Part shown: positions 27,292 to 38,072 of the stretch, in pieces
How positions within the stretch are numbered: the stretch's first letter is position 1
Layout of the letters: every line of letters starts with the position of its first letter
Assembly (NCBI RefSeq): GCF_004762045.1
Contig: NZ_SJOM01000007.1
Coordinates: forward strand, 2,072,331-2,136,330
DNA from: Mycobacterium sp. DL99
GTDB lineage: Bacteria; Actinomycetota; Actinomycetes; Mycobacteriales; Mycobacteriaceae
Reading direction: 5' to 3'
DNA: 64,000 bases
Program-made: the position numbers and the translations under genes
Notes under the pieces: generated by a model
Database searches by the model: none
The model's input: only the letters and a program-made list of their open reading frames with translations
What the model was told of the DNA's origin: nothing

Positions 27292-30162
27292 ATGAGCAGC
27301 CACAGCAACGGCGCGCAGAACGGTTCGGGCATCGCCCGGGTCATCCGCGTGCTGGCGGTGCCCATCGTGCTCGGCTGGGTCGCGCTGACCATCCTGACGA
27401 ACACTCTCATCCCACCGCTTGAGAAGGTCGGCGAGGAGAACACCGTCGGGCTCAGCGCCAAAGACGCGCCGGCGATGATCGCCATGCGAAAGATCGGCAG
27501 CGACTTCCAGGAGTTCGATTCCGACAGCAACGCCATGGTGGTGCTCGAGGGTGAGCAGCCCCTGGGCGACGACGCCCACCGTTACTACGACGGCGTCGTC
27601 GACCAGCTCGAGGCCGACACCGCCCGTGTGCAGCATGTGGCAGATTTCTGGGGCGACCCCCTGACGGCGTCGGGTGCGCAGAGCAACGACGGCAAGTCGG
27701 CCTATGTCCAGGTCTATCTACGCGGCAACCAGGGCGAGACGCTGGCCAACGAGTCGGTGGCCGCGGTGCGCGAGATCGTCAACCAGTCGTCGCCTCCGCC
27801 GGGCATCAAGGTGTACGTGACCGGCGGCGCGCCGCTGATCAACGACCAGCACCATGCCGGTGACAAGAGCATCGCCAAGGTCACCACCATCACGCTCGTG
27901 GTGATCGCCGTGATGCTTGTGCTCGTCTTCAGGTCTGTCGCCACCATGATCCTGGTTCTGCTGATGGTGTTCATGGAACTCGGCGCTGCCCGCGGCATCG
28001 TGGCGTTCCTGGCCCACACCGGGGTGATCGGGCTGTCGACCTTCGCGGTGAACCTCCTGACTCTGATGGTGATCGCGGCGGGAACCGACTATGCGATCTT
28101 CGCCATCGGCCGCTACCAAGAGGCGCGCGGTGCCGGTGAGGACCGGGAAACCGCGTACTACACGATGTTCCGCGGTACCTCTCACGTCGTCCTGGGGTCC
28201 GGCATGACCATTGCCGGCGCCATGTTGTGTCTGAGTTTCACCCGCCTGCCGTACTTCCAGACCATGGGTGTTCCGTGTGCGGTCGGCACGTTCGTCGCAG
28301 TGGTCGCCGCACTGACGATGGGCCCGGCGATCATTGTGATCGGCAGCCGGTTCGGGCGATTCGAGCCCAAGCGCAGCATCCGGTCGCGGGGCTGGCGTCG
28401 CGTCGGCGTCGCCGTGGTGCGGTGGCCCGGCCCGATCCTGGCCGCGACGCTGGGCCTGGCACTCATCGGTCTGCTCACGCTGCCGGGCTACAAGACCAAT
28501 TACGACGCCCGCAAATACCTGCCCTCCGATCTGCCGGCCAATGTCGGATACGCCGCCGCCGAAAGGCATTTCAGCGCTGCCCGGATGAACCCCGAACTGC
28601 TGATGATCGAGACCGACCACGATTTGCGAAACCCCGCAGACTTCCTGGTCATCGACAAGATCGCCAAGGGCATCGTCCGGGTGCCCGGCGTCTCCCGGGT
28701 GCAGGCGATCACCCGGCCCAACGGCCGCCCGATCGAGCACACGAGCATCCCGTTCCTGCTCAGCCGGCAGGGCACGACCAACACGATGAACCGGAAGTAC
28801 CAGCAGGACCGCATGGACGACATGCTGGTTCAGGCCGATGAGATGCAGAAGACCATCGACACGATGGAGGAGATGTCGCGCCTGACCCAGCAGATGGCCG
28901 ACACCACGCACTCGATGGTGACGAAGATGAAGACGATGACCATCGATGTCGCCGAATTGCGGGACAACATCGCGGATTTCGACGATTGGTTGCGTCCCCT
29001 GCGCAACTACCTCTACTGGGAGCCGCACTGCTCCAACATCCCGCTGTGCTGGTCGATCCGGTCGATGTTCGACACCCTTGACGGCGTCGACACCATGACC
29101 GATGACATTCAGAAACTGCTGCCCGACATGGAGCGGCTGGACACGTTGATGCCGCAGTTGGTCGCATTGATGCCCCCGCAGATCGAGACCATGAAGTCCA
29201 TGAAGACGATGATGCTGACACAGCGGTCGACGCAGGCCGGCCAACAGGATCAGATGGCCGCCCTGCAGGAGAACTCGACCGCGATGGGCAAGGCCTTCGA
29301 CGAGGCCCGCAATGACGACACGTTCTATCTTCCGCCGGAAGCCTTCGACAACAAGGACTTCAAGCGTGGCATGAAGAACTTCATCTCGCCCGACGGAAAG
29401 TCGGTGCGGTTCATCATCAGTCACGAGGGTGATCCTGCGACGCCGGAGGGCGTCAGCCATGTGGACCCGATCAAGCTGGCGGCCAAGGAAGCGCTCAAGG
29501 GCACGCCGCTGGAAGGTTCCAAGATCTACCTGGCCGGCACCGCGGCCACCTACAAGGACATGAAGGACGGATCGTTCTATGACCTGCTGATCGCCGGAAT
29601 CGCCGCGGTATCACTGATTTTCATCATCATGCTGCTCATCACGCGCAGTGTGGTCGCGGCGGCGGTGATCGTCGGTACGGTGCTGCTGTCCCTCGGCGCT
29701 TCATTCGGATTGTCCGTGCTGGTCTGGCAGCACCTGCTCGGGCTGGAACTGCACTGGATGGTGCTGGCGATGTCGGTCATCCTGTTGCTGGCGGTCGGTT
29801 CCGACTACAACCTGCTGCTGGTGTCGCGGTTCAAGGAGGAACTCCCCGGTGGCCTGAAGACCGGCATCATCCGGGCGATGGCGGGAACCGGTTCGGTGGT
29901 GACCTCCGCGGGTCTCGTATTCGCCTTCACCATGGCGTCGTTCGCATTCAGCGATCTCAAGGTCATGGCACAGGTCGGCACCACCATCGCACTCGGCCTG
30001 CTGTTCGACACCCTCATCGTGCGGTCGTTCATGACCCCGGCGATCGCTGCGATGCTGGGCCGGTGGTTCTGGTGGCCGCAGGTCATTCAGTCGGCGGCGT
30101 CCAAGCGGCGCCTGGCTGAGTTGCGGCACGACAACACATACAAAGCGTCTGCACAGCCCTGA
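27292..30162 (+). CDS. MmpL-family RND transporter (MmpL4/5-like)
   Basis: The 956-residue inner-membrane transporter exports lipids or siderophores with proton motive force. The layout is TM1, a periplasmic porter domain ([31 protein letters not shown]), TM2-6 ([22 protein letters not shown] holds the Asp-Tyr pair of the proton relay), a second porter domain with a long Met-rich helical hairpin, and TM7-12 ([17 protein letters not shown], the second Asp-Tyr pair). It resembles MmpL4/MmpL5. No mmpS partner gene is adjacent, though these types usually have one. ATG 27292 is chosen for GGGAG eight bases upstream; longer in-frame starts exist. Confidence 0.92.
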   Translation: MSSHSNGAQNGSGIARVIRVLAVPIVLGWVALTILTNTLIPPLEKVGEENTVGLSAKDAPAMIAMRKIGSDFQEFDSDSNAMVVLEGEQPLGDDAHRYYDGVVDQLEADTARVQHVADFWGDPLTASGAQSNDGKSAYVQVYLRGNQGETLANESVAAVREIVNQSSPPPGIKVYVTGGAPLINDQHHAGDKSIAKVTTITLVVIAVMLVLVFRSVATMILVLLMVFMELGAARGIVAFLAHTGVIGLSTFAVNLLTLMVIAAGTDYAIFAIGRYQEARGAGEDRETAYYTMFRGTSHVVLGSGMTIAGAMLCLSFTRLPYFQTMGVPCAVGTFVAVVAALTMGPAIIVIGSRFGRFEPKRSIRSRGWRRVGVAVVRWPGPILAATLGLALIGLLTLPGYKTNYDARKYLPSDLPANVGYAAAERHFSAARMNPELLMIETDHDLRNPADFLVIDKIAKGIVRVPGVSRVQAITRPNGRPIEHTSIPFLLSRQGTTNTMNRKYQQDRMDDMLVQADEMQKTIDTMEEMSRLTQQMADTTHSMVTKMKTMTIDVAELRDNIADFDDWLRPLRNYLYWEPHCSNIPLCWSIRSMFDTLDGVDTMTDDIQKLLPDMERLDTLMPQLVALMPPQIETMKSMKTMMLTQRSTQAGQQDQMAALQENSTAMGKAFDEARNDDTFYLPPEAFDNKDFKRGMKNFISPDGKSVRFIISHEGDPATPEGVSHVDPIKLAAKEALKGTPLEGSKIYLAGTAATYKDMKDGSFYDLLIAGIAAVSLIFIIMLLITRSVVAAAVIVGTVLLSLGASFGLSVLVWQHLLGLELHWMVLAMSVILLLAVGSDYNLLLVSRFKEELPGGLKTGIIRAMAGTGSVVTSAGLVFAFTMASFAFSDLKVMAQVGTTIALGLLFDTLIVRSFMTPAIAAMLGRWFWWPQVIQSAASKRRLAELRHDNTYKASAQP

Positions 30163-30276
30163 CTTAATAAGCGGGCCTAACGTAATTGATGGAAGTCGGA
30201 AACGACCGCTTCCGCTGACTCTGGACCGACGGGGCGATCCACAGTCTGGGTTCCGCAAGTCAGAGGGGTTTGGAAG

Positions 30277-30549
30277 ATGTTGAAGTCCATCGCCATCAGC
30301 GCCGCAGCGGCCGGCGCGCTGGGCCTGGCTGTCCTCGGTATCGGCTCAGGTGTCGCCAATGCTGCCCCCGCACCGGTGGCCGGATCGGGAGTCGGCTGGG
30401 CTGAGCACCCGGGGTGGGGTTACGGCCCCGGCCCGTGGGGCCCGCCTCCGCCGCCTCCCGCGTACGGAGCCGGTTGGGGTTACGGCGGTTATGGCCCGCC
30501 GTCCGTATGCGCCACGGGGCCGTTCCGGCTGGTGCAGGTCTGTAGCTGA
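30277..30549 (+). CDS. Small secreted Gly/Pro/Tyr-rich protein
   Basis: The 90-residue precursor has a signal peptide of about 29 residues (LGIGSGVANA) and a mature part rich in Trp-Gly, Tyr-Gly and Pro (EHPGWGYGPGPWGPPPPPP), ending with two Cys (VCATGPFRLVQVC). This is one of the small exported proteins typical of mycobacteria; function unknown. A 20-bp hairpin starts just after its stop codon. Confidence 0.75.
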   Translation: MLKSIAISAAAAGALGLAVLGIGSGVANAAPAPVAGSGVGWAEHPGWGYGPGPWGPPPPPPAYGAGWGYGGYGPPSVCATGPFRLVQVCS

Positions 30550-30558
30550 TCCGCAAAA

Positions 30559-30607
30559 CGAAACTGCCCATGTGCGAGCCGAAAACTCTCGCACATGGGC
30601 AGTTTCG
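30559..30607. terminator. 20-bp perfect hairpin between convergent small genes
   Basis: Arms 30559-30578 and 30588-30607 are exact inverted copies (CGAAACTGCCCATGTGCGAG and its complement) around a 9-base loop. It lies between the stops of the 30277-30549 gene and the 30613-30711 gene and likely ends both. Confidence 0.88.
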
Positions 30608-30612
30608 CTTAG

Positions 30613-30711
30613 TTACTTCTTGTTGCCCCCAGGCCGCGGGGGTGGCGGCGGCTTGGCCTTGGTCGTCGGCTCGAATTTGCCGCCCTTTTTCGGATCGAAT
30701 GTTCCAGCCAT
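30613..30711 (-). CDS. 32-residue basic Pro/Lys-rich microprotein
   Basis: ATG 30711 is preceded by AGAGGG about 6 bases upstream. The frame reads MAGTFDPKKGGKFEPTTK and then AKPPPPPRPGGNKK before TAA at 30613. It has no membrane helix or signal. The protein is basic and probably unstructured, with five prolines in a row. The good ribosome binding site, the composition and the strong bidirectional terminator at its end support a real gene. I know no function. Confidence 0.55.
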   Translation of the reverse strand: MAGTFDPKKGGKFEPTTKAKPPPPPRPGGNKK

Positions 30712-31071
30712 GGTGATCCCTCTCGCTCGTTTCGATAGATCCACCAATGCCCACCGTAGCCACGATCGCAAGGCCAGGCGTGGCGAACGGCGATGAACAG
30801 CTGAGAGTTCCGTGTGAACCACGCAGGTGCCAACGGCTTTCACGGCGGATCGGCGCGACGAGGCGGCGAGAATCACGACGAGTCGAATGCAGCCGGCCAT
30901 GCCGGGTCACCGTGGCGACGCGTGGCAAGGCGACACGCCGGGTCTGTTGCGACACGGTCACGGGACGGTACCTATCAGTGCATCACCGGTCACATCGGCA
31001 ACATTGATCACTAACGTCACATCAGCCAACTGTGACGTCATGTCGACGTCCCTGCATTGGGAAGGTGTGAC
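30712..31071. other. Intergenic control region before the DUF4185 gene
   Basis: 360 bases with no supported gene. Two similar motifs, GTCACATCGGCAAC (30989-31002) and GTCACATCAGCCAAC (31016-31030), stand 27 bases apart, followed by the palindrome TGACGTCA (31033-31040). The spacing, near 2.5 helix turns, suits a regulator binding as direct repeats. Confidence 0.4.
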
Positions 31072-32511
31072 ATGTCGCGACGTCCTCGAGGTGCTTCGAC
31101 GATGGCAGCGGCGGCCGCAATCGGACTCGTCGTCGCCGTCGGCGTAGCGCCCTCGGCATCGGCTGAACCCTGTGAAGGCGCTGCTGCGGCCGCGCAACCC
31201 CTCCCGAACCAGGCCTTCCAGATCCCCAAGCCCTCCAGGCTCGCCCCGCTCAACCGTCCGATCGGGCACATGCCGGCCGGGGCCAACGATCGGGCTCCGT
31301 TGCCCAAGCTCGGGCAGTTGCCGTTGGCCCTCCTCAAGGCGCTGATGCCGAACACCGGGCAGGTCAGGCAGAAGGCGGCGGTCGTCCCGGCACCCAATCC
31401 CGGCGGTGCCCAGCCTGTTCCGAATGCGGCTCAGCCGGCTCCGGTCCCGGCGGCGGCCCAGCCTGCCCCGGCTCCCGCAGCACAACCGGCGCCGGGCGCG
31501 CCTCCCGGAACGTCGATCGTCGGGTGGGTGACGGGTCCCGACAGCCCCAACCAGACGATCAAGCGCTTCGCCATCACGGGTACCGACCTCGGAATCATGT
31601 GGGACAACGGCGATCCGGTGAACCGCCAGGTACTGATGGCCTTCGGCGATACCAACGGATACTGCGGCATTCCCGGCAAGCAGTGGCGCTACAACGCGCT
31701 GTTCCGCAGCCAGGACGGTTCGCTGGCTCAGACCGTCGCTGTGCCCGACGGGGTGGTCGCCAACAAATACTCGGGTTCGCCGGTGTGGCGGCAGGGCATC
31801 TCCAAGCAGATCATCAACAGCATCGGCCGGGCGCCGGAGGAGACCGGGATCATCCCGACAGCGGGGATTGCCGTCGGGCGCAACCAGTATCTGAACTTCA
31901 TGTCGATCCGGAACTGGGACAGCCCGGGAGCGTGGTCGACCAACTTCTCGGCGATCGCGATGTCGCCGGACAACGGTGAGAACTGGGGTGTCTACCCGGG
32001 GACCATCCGTCCGCCCGGCGGAGGTAACGAGAACTTCCAGATGGGCGCGTTCCTCAAGCCTGGCCCTGGTGATCCCTACATCTACACGTTCGGCACGCCG
32101 AACGGGCGCGGCGGTTCGGCCTATATCGCGCGGGTGTCGCCGGCCTTCATCCCGGACCTCACGAAGTACGAGTACTTCAACGCCGACAACAATGCCTGGG
32201 TGCCGGGCAATCCGGCGGCGGCAACACCGGTGATCCCGGGTCCGGTGAGCGAGATGTCCGCGCAGTACAACACGTATCTCAAGCAGTACCTCGTCATGTA
32301 CGGCAACGGGATGAACGATGTGGTGATGCGTACCGCGCCGGCCCCGCAGGGGCCGTGGGGACCTGAGCAGTTGATCGCGCCCTCATCACAGATCCCGGGC
32401 GGTATCTACGCGCCGTACCTGCATCCGTGGTCGACGGGCAAGGAACTGTATTACAACCTGTCGTTGTGGTCGGCCTACAACGTCATGCTGATGAAGACCG
32501 TGCTGCCGTGA
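31072..32511 (+). CDS. Secreted DUF4185 domain protein
   Basis: The 479-residue precursor has a signal peptide of about 31 residues (VAVGVAPSASA), a Pro/Ala-rich linker (about 105-150, with repeats of AAQPAPAP) and a DUF4185 domain from about 155 to the end. Domain features are GTDLGIMWDNG, VLMAFGDTNGYCG, and repeated Asp/Asn-Gly-rich blades (SPDNGENWGVYPG, GMNDVVMRTAPAPQGPWGP) that suggest a beta-propeller, glycoside-hydrolase-like fold. Mycobacterial DUF4185 proteins are exported; some relatives of this domain act on arabinan, which is the best functional guess. ATG 31072 has GGGAAGG six bases upstream. It overlaps the opposite-strand TetR gene by 29 bases. Confidence 0.85.
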   Translation: MSRRPRGASTMAAAAAIGLVVAVGVAPSASAEPCEGAAAAAQPLPNQAFQIPKPSRLAPLNRPIGHMPAGANDRAPLPKLGQLPLALLKALMPNTGQVRQKAAVVPAPNPGGAQPVPNAAQPAPVPAAAQPAPAPAAQPAPGAPPGTSIVGWVTGPDSPNQTIKRFAITGTDLGIMWDNGDPVNRQVLMAFGDTNGYCGIPGKQWRYNALFRSQDGSLAQTVAVPDGVVANKYSGSPVWRQGISKQIINSIGRAPEETGIIPTAGIAVGRNQYLNFMSIRNWDSPGAWSTNFSAIAMSPDNGENWGVYPGTIRPPGGGNENFQMGAFLKPGPGDPYIYTFGTPNGRGGSAYIARVSPAFIPDLTKYEYFNADNNAWVPGNPAAATPVIPGPVSEMSAQYNTYLKQYLVMYGNGMNDVVMRTAPAPQGPWGPEQLIAPSSQIPGGIYAPYLHPWSTGKELYYNLSLWSAYNVMLMKTVLP

Positions 32512-33136
32512 CCCGACCATTGATGTGCCCCAGCGGAGCCAACATCGCGTCGAGGCCGTATTCGAACACCGCGTCGTAGTCGGTGGGGGACTGCAGGGCC
32601 GCGACGAGCGCCTGATCGGGCCAGTCGGCGGTCCAGAGGGACGGGTCCTCCTCCTCGTGTGCAGGGCCCCGCACCGCCGAGAACAGCATCACCGCAGAGG
32701 CGGTCACGTGCACCTGCACGGCCCGTAATACCAGTGCGGCGTGGGTTCCGGTGACGCCGGCCTCGGCCAGCTCGGCGGCGAGTTTCTGCTGGACCGGCAG
32801 GAACAACGTCGGTGTCCGGTCTCGCTCGTGGGCGATCGCCAGCAGATGCTGGCGGCGGATCAGCAGGCTGCGCTGGTTGCGGGCAAGCGCGGCGATCCGA
32901 TTCACCGGATCCTCGCCCTCCATGGGCAGTCCGGCCATCTCAGCGACCAGGCGGTCGACCAGGCTGTCGAAGAGCGCGTCACGGCCCCCGACATGCCAGT
33001 AGATCGAGGTCACGGCGACGCCGATCCGCTCGGCGAGCCCGCGCATCGAGAACGCCTCCACCCCATCGGATTCGATGAGACTTGCGGCCGCGTCGAGGAT
33101 GACCTCGGCGTCGATCGGCTTTGCCTTCGGGCTCAT
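32483..33136 (-). CDS. TetR-family regulator, coupled to the Rieske oxygenase gene
   Basis: The 217-residue protein has an N-terminal TetR DNA-binding domain (ILDAAASLIESDGVEAFSMRGLAERIGVAVTSIYWHVGGRDAL within residues 12-55, recognition helix around VTSIYWHV) and a C-terminal helical ligand domain. Its ATG overlaps the stop of the Rieske gene (ATGA), so it is the second gene of that transcript. It is the obvious candidate to bind the 35-bp palindrome at 34505-34539 in front of the operon. The 3' end runs 29 bases into the DUF4185 gene. Confidence 0.9.
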   Translation of the reverse strand: MSPKAKPIDAEVILDAAASLIESDGVEAFSMRGLAERIGVAVTSIYWHVGGRDALFDSLVDRLVAEMAGLPMEGEDPVNRIAALARNQRSLLIRRQHLLAIAHERDRTPTLFLPVQQKLAAELAEAGVTGTHAALVLRAVQVHVTASAVMLFSAVRGPAHEEEDPSLWTADWPDQALVAALQSPTDYDAVFEYGLDAMLAPLGHINGRVTAARSSSA

Positions 33137-34470
33137 CGGCCGGCTTCCGCCTCGGAGATGCGTTCGGGCTCGGGCAGGTCCAGGTAGCGCTCGAGATTGC
33201 GGTGCATGTTGATGATTCTCCGCTCCTCCGCCGACAGCACCAGATGGGTGAACCCCGGTTGGTGCAGACCGCGCTGGAGGCCGGTCAGTACGGCGATGTC
33301 CTGGCTCATCACCACGCCGGGGTGAGCTTCGTCGGCGCCCATGCGGACGTCCGTCGGCCGGACCCGGGGTGCCTGCGCCGGCATGCGGGCCATCAGCGTC
33401 ATCACGAGCTGCCCCCGGTCGGGGTCAGGTCCGGGCAACGACGTCATCACCGTGAGATGGTCGGCGCTGGCCAGCAGGGTCAGGTTGGGGAAGACGTTGT
33501 ACTGGTGCAGGCACATCACCTGGTCGGTGCTGGCCCAGCCGATGTCGACACCGCGTCCGGCCGCGAATTCCTTGATCTGCGTGGCGATCACGTCGGCCAC
33601 CGTCTGGCCAGGGGCCTGCCGGTCACGGGGGAACGGCGTACCTTCGGCGAGACCCATCAGGGCTCCCTGGGTGTACACGTAGGCGTCCCACACCTCCTCG
33701 TCGCTCAGCGATCCCGCGAGTCGCGGGCTCGGAACTCCGTAGAGGGATTCGGATTTACCGGTGTGACCCCAGATCTTCTGCGGTGCGTACACATCGTCCA
33801 TGCACCGGTGCAGTTCGGGATGCAGGGTCTGGACGTGATAAGTCTCGCTGTAACCGTCGGCGATGGTCTTCCAGTTGGCATCGACGTCGATGGTCATCGT
33901 TGCGTAGCAACGGAAGTCGCCGAGGCCGCACCAGGCGATATCGCCGGGGACCGCCTCCAGATAGTCGGCGAGGGACATCGCGTCGGGGTCGAGGTTGACG
34001 AAGACCAGTCGTTCCCAGGTGTCCACCTGCACCGGAGCCAGTGGGAACTCGGACATGTGCACCGTCCCGAACCCTTTGCGGTTCGGGATCCGTTTCAGCG
34101 CGCCGGCCAGATCCCAGGTCCAGCCGTGATAGCCGCATTTCAATTCCCGCAGCGAGGAACCGGCACCGGTGCACAGGGCGTTGCCGCGGTGACGACAGGC
34201 ATTCTGGAAGGCGCGCAACTCGCCGTCATCTCCCCGGATGATGAGAACCGAGTAGGGGCCGCAACGGTATTCGAAGTAGTCGCCGGGTTCGGCGACATGG
34301 TCGACCGTGCATGCCTGCTGCCACACCCGCGGCCACATGCGTTCCACTTCGAGTTGAGCGAACGCCGGTGAGATGTAGCGATCGGCCGGCACCAGCGTGG
34401 GACGTGCCGGCGGGTCGCCGATCGCGTCCACGCGTCTCGGGTCGTCGGTGTGCGTGGAACTCAGGGTCAT
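33133..34470 (-). CDS. Rieske non-haem iron oxygenase, alpha subunit
   Basis: This 445-residue oxygenase has a Rieske domain with Cys92-x-His94 (CRHRGNALC) and Cys112-x2-His115 (CGYHGWTWD) for the 2Fe-2S cluster. The catalytic domain has NWKTIADGYSETYHVQTLHPE with His212 and His217 as iron ligands and Asp205 as the bridge residue. Such enzymes hydroxylate aromatic or alicyclic rings, or demethylate, using electrons from a reductase that is not encoded here. ATG 34470 is chosen because GGGAGG precedes it; an ATG further upstream would add nine residues. Divergent from an amidohydrolase gene, sharing a palindromic operator, which suggests one pathway. Confidence 0.92.
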   Translation of the reverse strand: MTLSSTHTDDPRRVDAIGDPPARPTLVPADRYISPAFAQLEVERMWPRVWQQACTVDHVAEPGDYFEYRCGPYSVLIIRGDDGELRAFQNACRHRGNALCTGAGSSLRELKCGYHGWTWDLAGALKRIPNRKGFGTVHMSEFPLAPVQVDTWERLVFVNLDPDAMSLADYLEAVPGDIAWCGLGDFRCYATMTIDVDANWKTIADGYSETYHVQTLHPELHRCMDDVYAPQKIWGHTGKSESLYGVPSPRLAGSLSDEEVWDAYVYTQGALMGLAEGTPFPRDRQAPGQTVADVIATQIKEFAAGRGVDIGWASTDQVMCLHQYNVFPNLTLLASADHLTVMTSLPGPDPDRGQLVMTLMARMPAQAPRVRPTDVRMGADEAHPGVVMSQDIAVLTGLQRGLHQPGFTHLVLSAEERRIINMHRNLERYLDLPEPERISEAEAGR

Positions 34471-34504
34471 GGAGGTGCCTCCCATTGAGAAGGACAAACT
34501 CGGG

Positions 34505-34539
34505 ACGGTGGCAATGTAACGGTGTTACATTGCCACCGT
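34505..34539. promoter_or_regulatory. 35-bp perfect palindromic operator between Rieske and amidohydrolase genes
   Basis: ACGGTGGCAATGTAAC (34505-34520) and GTTACATTGCCACCGT (34524-34539) are exact 16-bp arms around GGT. It is centred about 50 bases from each of the two divergent starts. The inner TGTAAC-N3-GTTACA is a typical TetR site. The repeat is longer than one TetR dimer needs, so two dimers may bind. The regulator at 32483-33136 is the likely partner. Confidence 0.85.
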
Positions 34540-34570
34540 AGCGGCCTGAACGCCTCAAGGGAGCAGAAAC

Positions 34571-36331
<1,761 letters not shown>

Positions 36332-36334
36332 TAG

Positions 36335-37345
36335 GTGTCTTTCCGCTACGACCCGCGTCAGCGGCCGGCGCAGCCTCCGGCACCGGCCGCTGACGCGTTC
36401 GCCATCCATACTGCCGTTGTCGCCGAAGGGGTTTCGCTGGCATTCGTCCGCGAGGGTATCGGCGGTGTGCCCCTGCTGCTGGTGCACGGGTATCCCGAGA
36501 CCAAGCGGATCTGGTGGCGCAACATCGCGGCCCTGGCTGCGGCCGGCTTCGAGGTCATCGTCCCGGACCTGCGCGGCGTGGGGGACAGCGCGATCCCGCC
36601 CGACGACCAGCACGACATCGTCACGTACTCCCGCGATCTGTATGCGTTGGTGCATGACGAGCTGGGGCACGACTCCTGCCTGATCGCCGCGAGTGATGTC
36701 GGGGCTGTCGTGGGCACCGACCTGATTCACCGATTTCCCGGATTCGTCACGGGTTTCTGTGTTTTCAACACTGTGCCGCCCATGGCCGTCGACTACTCGG
36801 GAATCGGCACCCAGCATCCGGCATCGGTCGGCGGCGCGGCCGACCCGACCGGCGACTACCGGTGGATGCAGGGTGCTTTCCCCGACGAGCTCGCTGCGAT
36901 GCTGACGACGCCCGAAGCCCGCAGGCAGTGGGTGGCGGCGATGTACACCAATCGGTTGTGGGGCTCGGCGTACGCGTTCACCCAGTCCGACGTGGATTTC
37001 ATGACCGAGCCGTTCGCCCACGAGGCACGGCTACGGGCCGGCTGGGCGTCCTACCAACTCGCCTACGGCCGCGCCATGTCCGAGATCCCGTTGATGGATG
37101 CGGTCGAGGTGCCCACGTTGGTGCTCTACGGTCCCGACGATCATGTGGTCGGCGAGGACTTCGTTCCCTGCACCGAGCGCGCGTTTCTCAATCGCATTGG
37201 GCCGTTGGTGGTTCCGGGTGCCGGTCACTTCCTGCAATGGGAGCGCGCCGACATCTTCAACCGGTTGATCCCGGCGGTGTTCGGCGACGTCATCGCGAAC
37301 CATCGGCAGGCTGCGCCAGAATCGACCCGCCCAGCCAGCGTCTGA
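36335..37345 (+). CDS. Alpha/beta hydrolase, epoxide hydrolase/haloalkane dehalogenase type
   Basis: The 336-residue protein is an alpha/beta hydrolase with an aspartate nucleophile: Asp121 in AASDVGAVVG, oxyanion loop HGYPE (51-55), acid in LYGPDDHVVG and base His in GAGHFLQWE. An Asp nucleophile points to epoxide hydrolase, haloalkane dehalogenase or fluoroacetate dehalogenase chemistry, not to an esterase. It starts at GTG 36335, three bases after the amidohydrolase. The last 56 bases overlap the convergent TetR gene. A role in the same catabolic pathway as the Rieske oxygenase is inferred from the operon. Confidence 0.85.
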   Translation: MSFRYDPRQRPAQPPAPAADAFAIHTAVVAEGVSLAFVREGIGGVPLLLVHGYPETKRIWWRNIAALAAAGFEVIVPDLRGVGDSAIPPDDQHDIVTYSRDLYALVHDELGHDSCLIAASDVGAVVGTDLIHRFPGFVTGFCVFNTVPPMAVDYSGIGTQHPASVGGAADPTGDYRWMQGAFPDELAAMLTTPEARRQWVAAMYTNRLWGSAYAFTQSDVDFMTEPFAHEARLRAGWASYQLAYGRAMSEIPLMDAVEVPTLVLYGPDDHVVGEDFVPCTERAFLNRIGPLVVPGAGHFLQWERADIFNRLIPAVFGDVIANHRQAAPESTRPASV

Positions 37346-37907
37346 CGAAGCGCCGCAGCTCCTCGGGGCTGCGGGCGGGGTCGTTCGGTGCGACGAAGAA
37401 CGACAGCATCGTGCGCAGGGTGAATTCGACCAGGTCGCGCAGCGATGATTCGTCGTACCCGTATTTCTCCCAGTCGACGTCGAAGCGCGTGATCATCCGC
37501 ATACCGAACGCCTGGCCTTCGTCGGATGCGACATTGACCGAACTGGCTGCGGCCTGGGGCCCCGACAGCATGATGCGCAGGTGCGGTATCCGGGTGACCT
37601 CCGCCAAGGTGAACATGACGCCTTCGGTCATCGCCTCGGCGGGATCGGTGATGCCGCGCACGCTCTCGGCGAGCCGGTCGAGAAATCCGTCGACCGTGGC
37701 GATGGCCGCCGCGTGCATCAGGGCCTCTGCCGTGGGGAAGTAGCGGTACACGGTCTGGCGGATGACGCCGAGCGATGCCGCGACATCGGCGATGCTGATG
37801 CTGGTGCCGGTCTCGGCGATCAACCGCACCGCGGCGGCCACGATCCGTTCCGAGGCCTCTTCGTCGCTGCCGGGCGGTTGCCCGTCCCACCCACGCCTAC
37901 GCGCCAC
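37290..37907 (-). CDS. TetR-family regulator of the metal-dependent hydrolase operon
   Basis: From GTG 37907 (GAGGAA about 8 bases upstream) the protein has 205 residues. The DNA-binding domain is IVAAAVRLIAETGTSISIADVAASLGVIRQTVYRYFPTAEAL (within 20-65; recognition helix IRQTVYRYF). The rest is a helical ligand domain. It diverges from the PF10118 hydrolase gene, and a 12-bp perfect inverted repeat lies between them, 75-107 bases from its start. Its 3' end overlaps the convergent alpha/beta hydrolase by 56 bases. Confidence 0.88.
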   Translation of the reverse strand: MARRRGWDGQPPGSDEEASERIVAAAVRLIAETGTSISIADVAASLGVIRQTVYRYFPTAEALMHAAAIATVDGFLDRLAESVRGITDPAEAMTEGVMFTLAEVTRIPHLRIMLSGPQAAASSVNVASDEGQAFGMRMITRFDVDWEKYGYDESSLRDLVEFTLRTMLSFFVAPNDPARSPEELRRFVRRWLGGSILAQPADGSR

Positions 37908-37982
37908 AGTCTGGATTCCTCGCAGGCAACACCCCTGCAGGATATCGCCACCCATCGTTGACGGGCCGCATCCGCGTGTAGT

Positions 37983-38014
37983 AATCATACAAACCTGGCG
38001 TTGTTTGTATGATT
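37983..38014. promoter_or_regulatory. Palindromic operator between TetR and metal-dependent hydrolase genes
   Basis: AATCATACAAAC (37983-37994) and GTTTGTATGATT (38003-38014) are exact 12-bp arms spaced by eight bases. The AT-rich arms stand out in the GC-rich background. It is centred about 90 bases from the TetR start and 75 from the hydrolase start. Confidence 0.8.
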
Positions 38015-38072
38015 GGTCTCGATCAGCAGGCAGCCGCGGTTCGAGAGTCCAAGACAAGGCGAGGTGGCACCG

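Noticed and set aside
27718..29460. 580-codon minus-strand frame opposite the mmpL gene
   Set aside because: Shadow of the conserved transporter; no start signal or motif.
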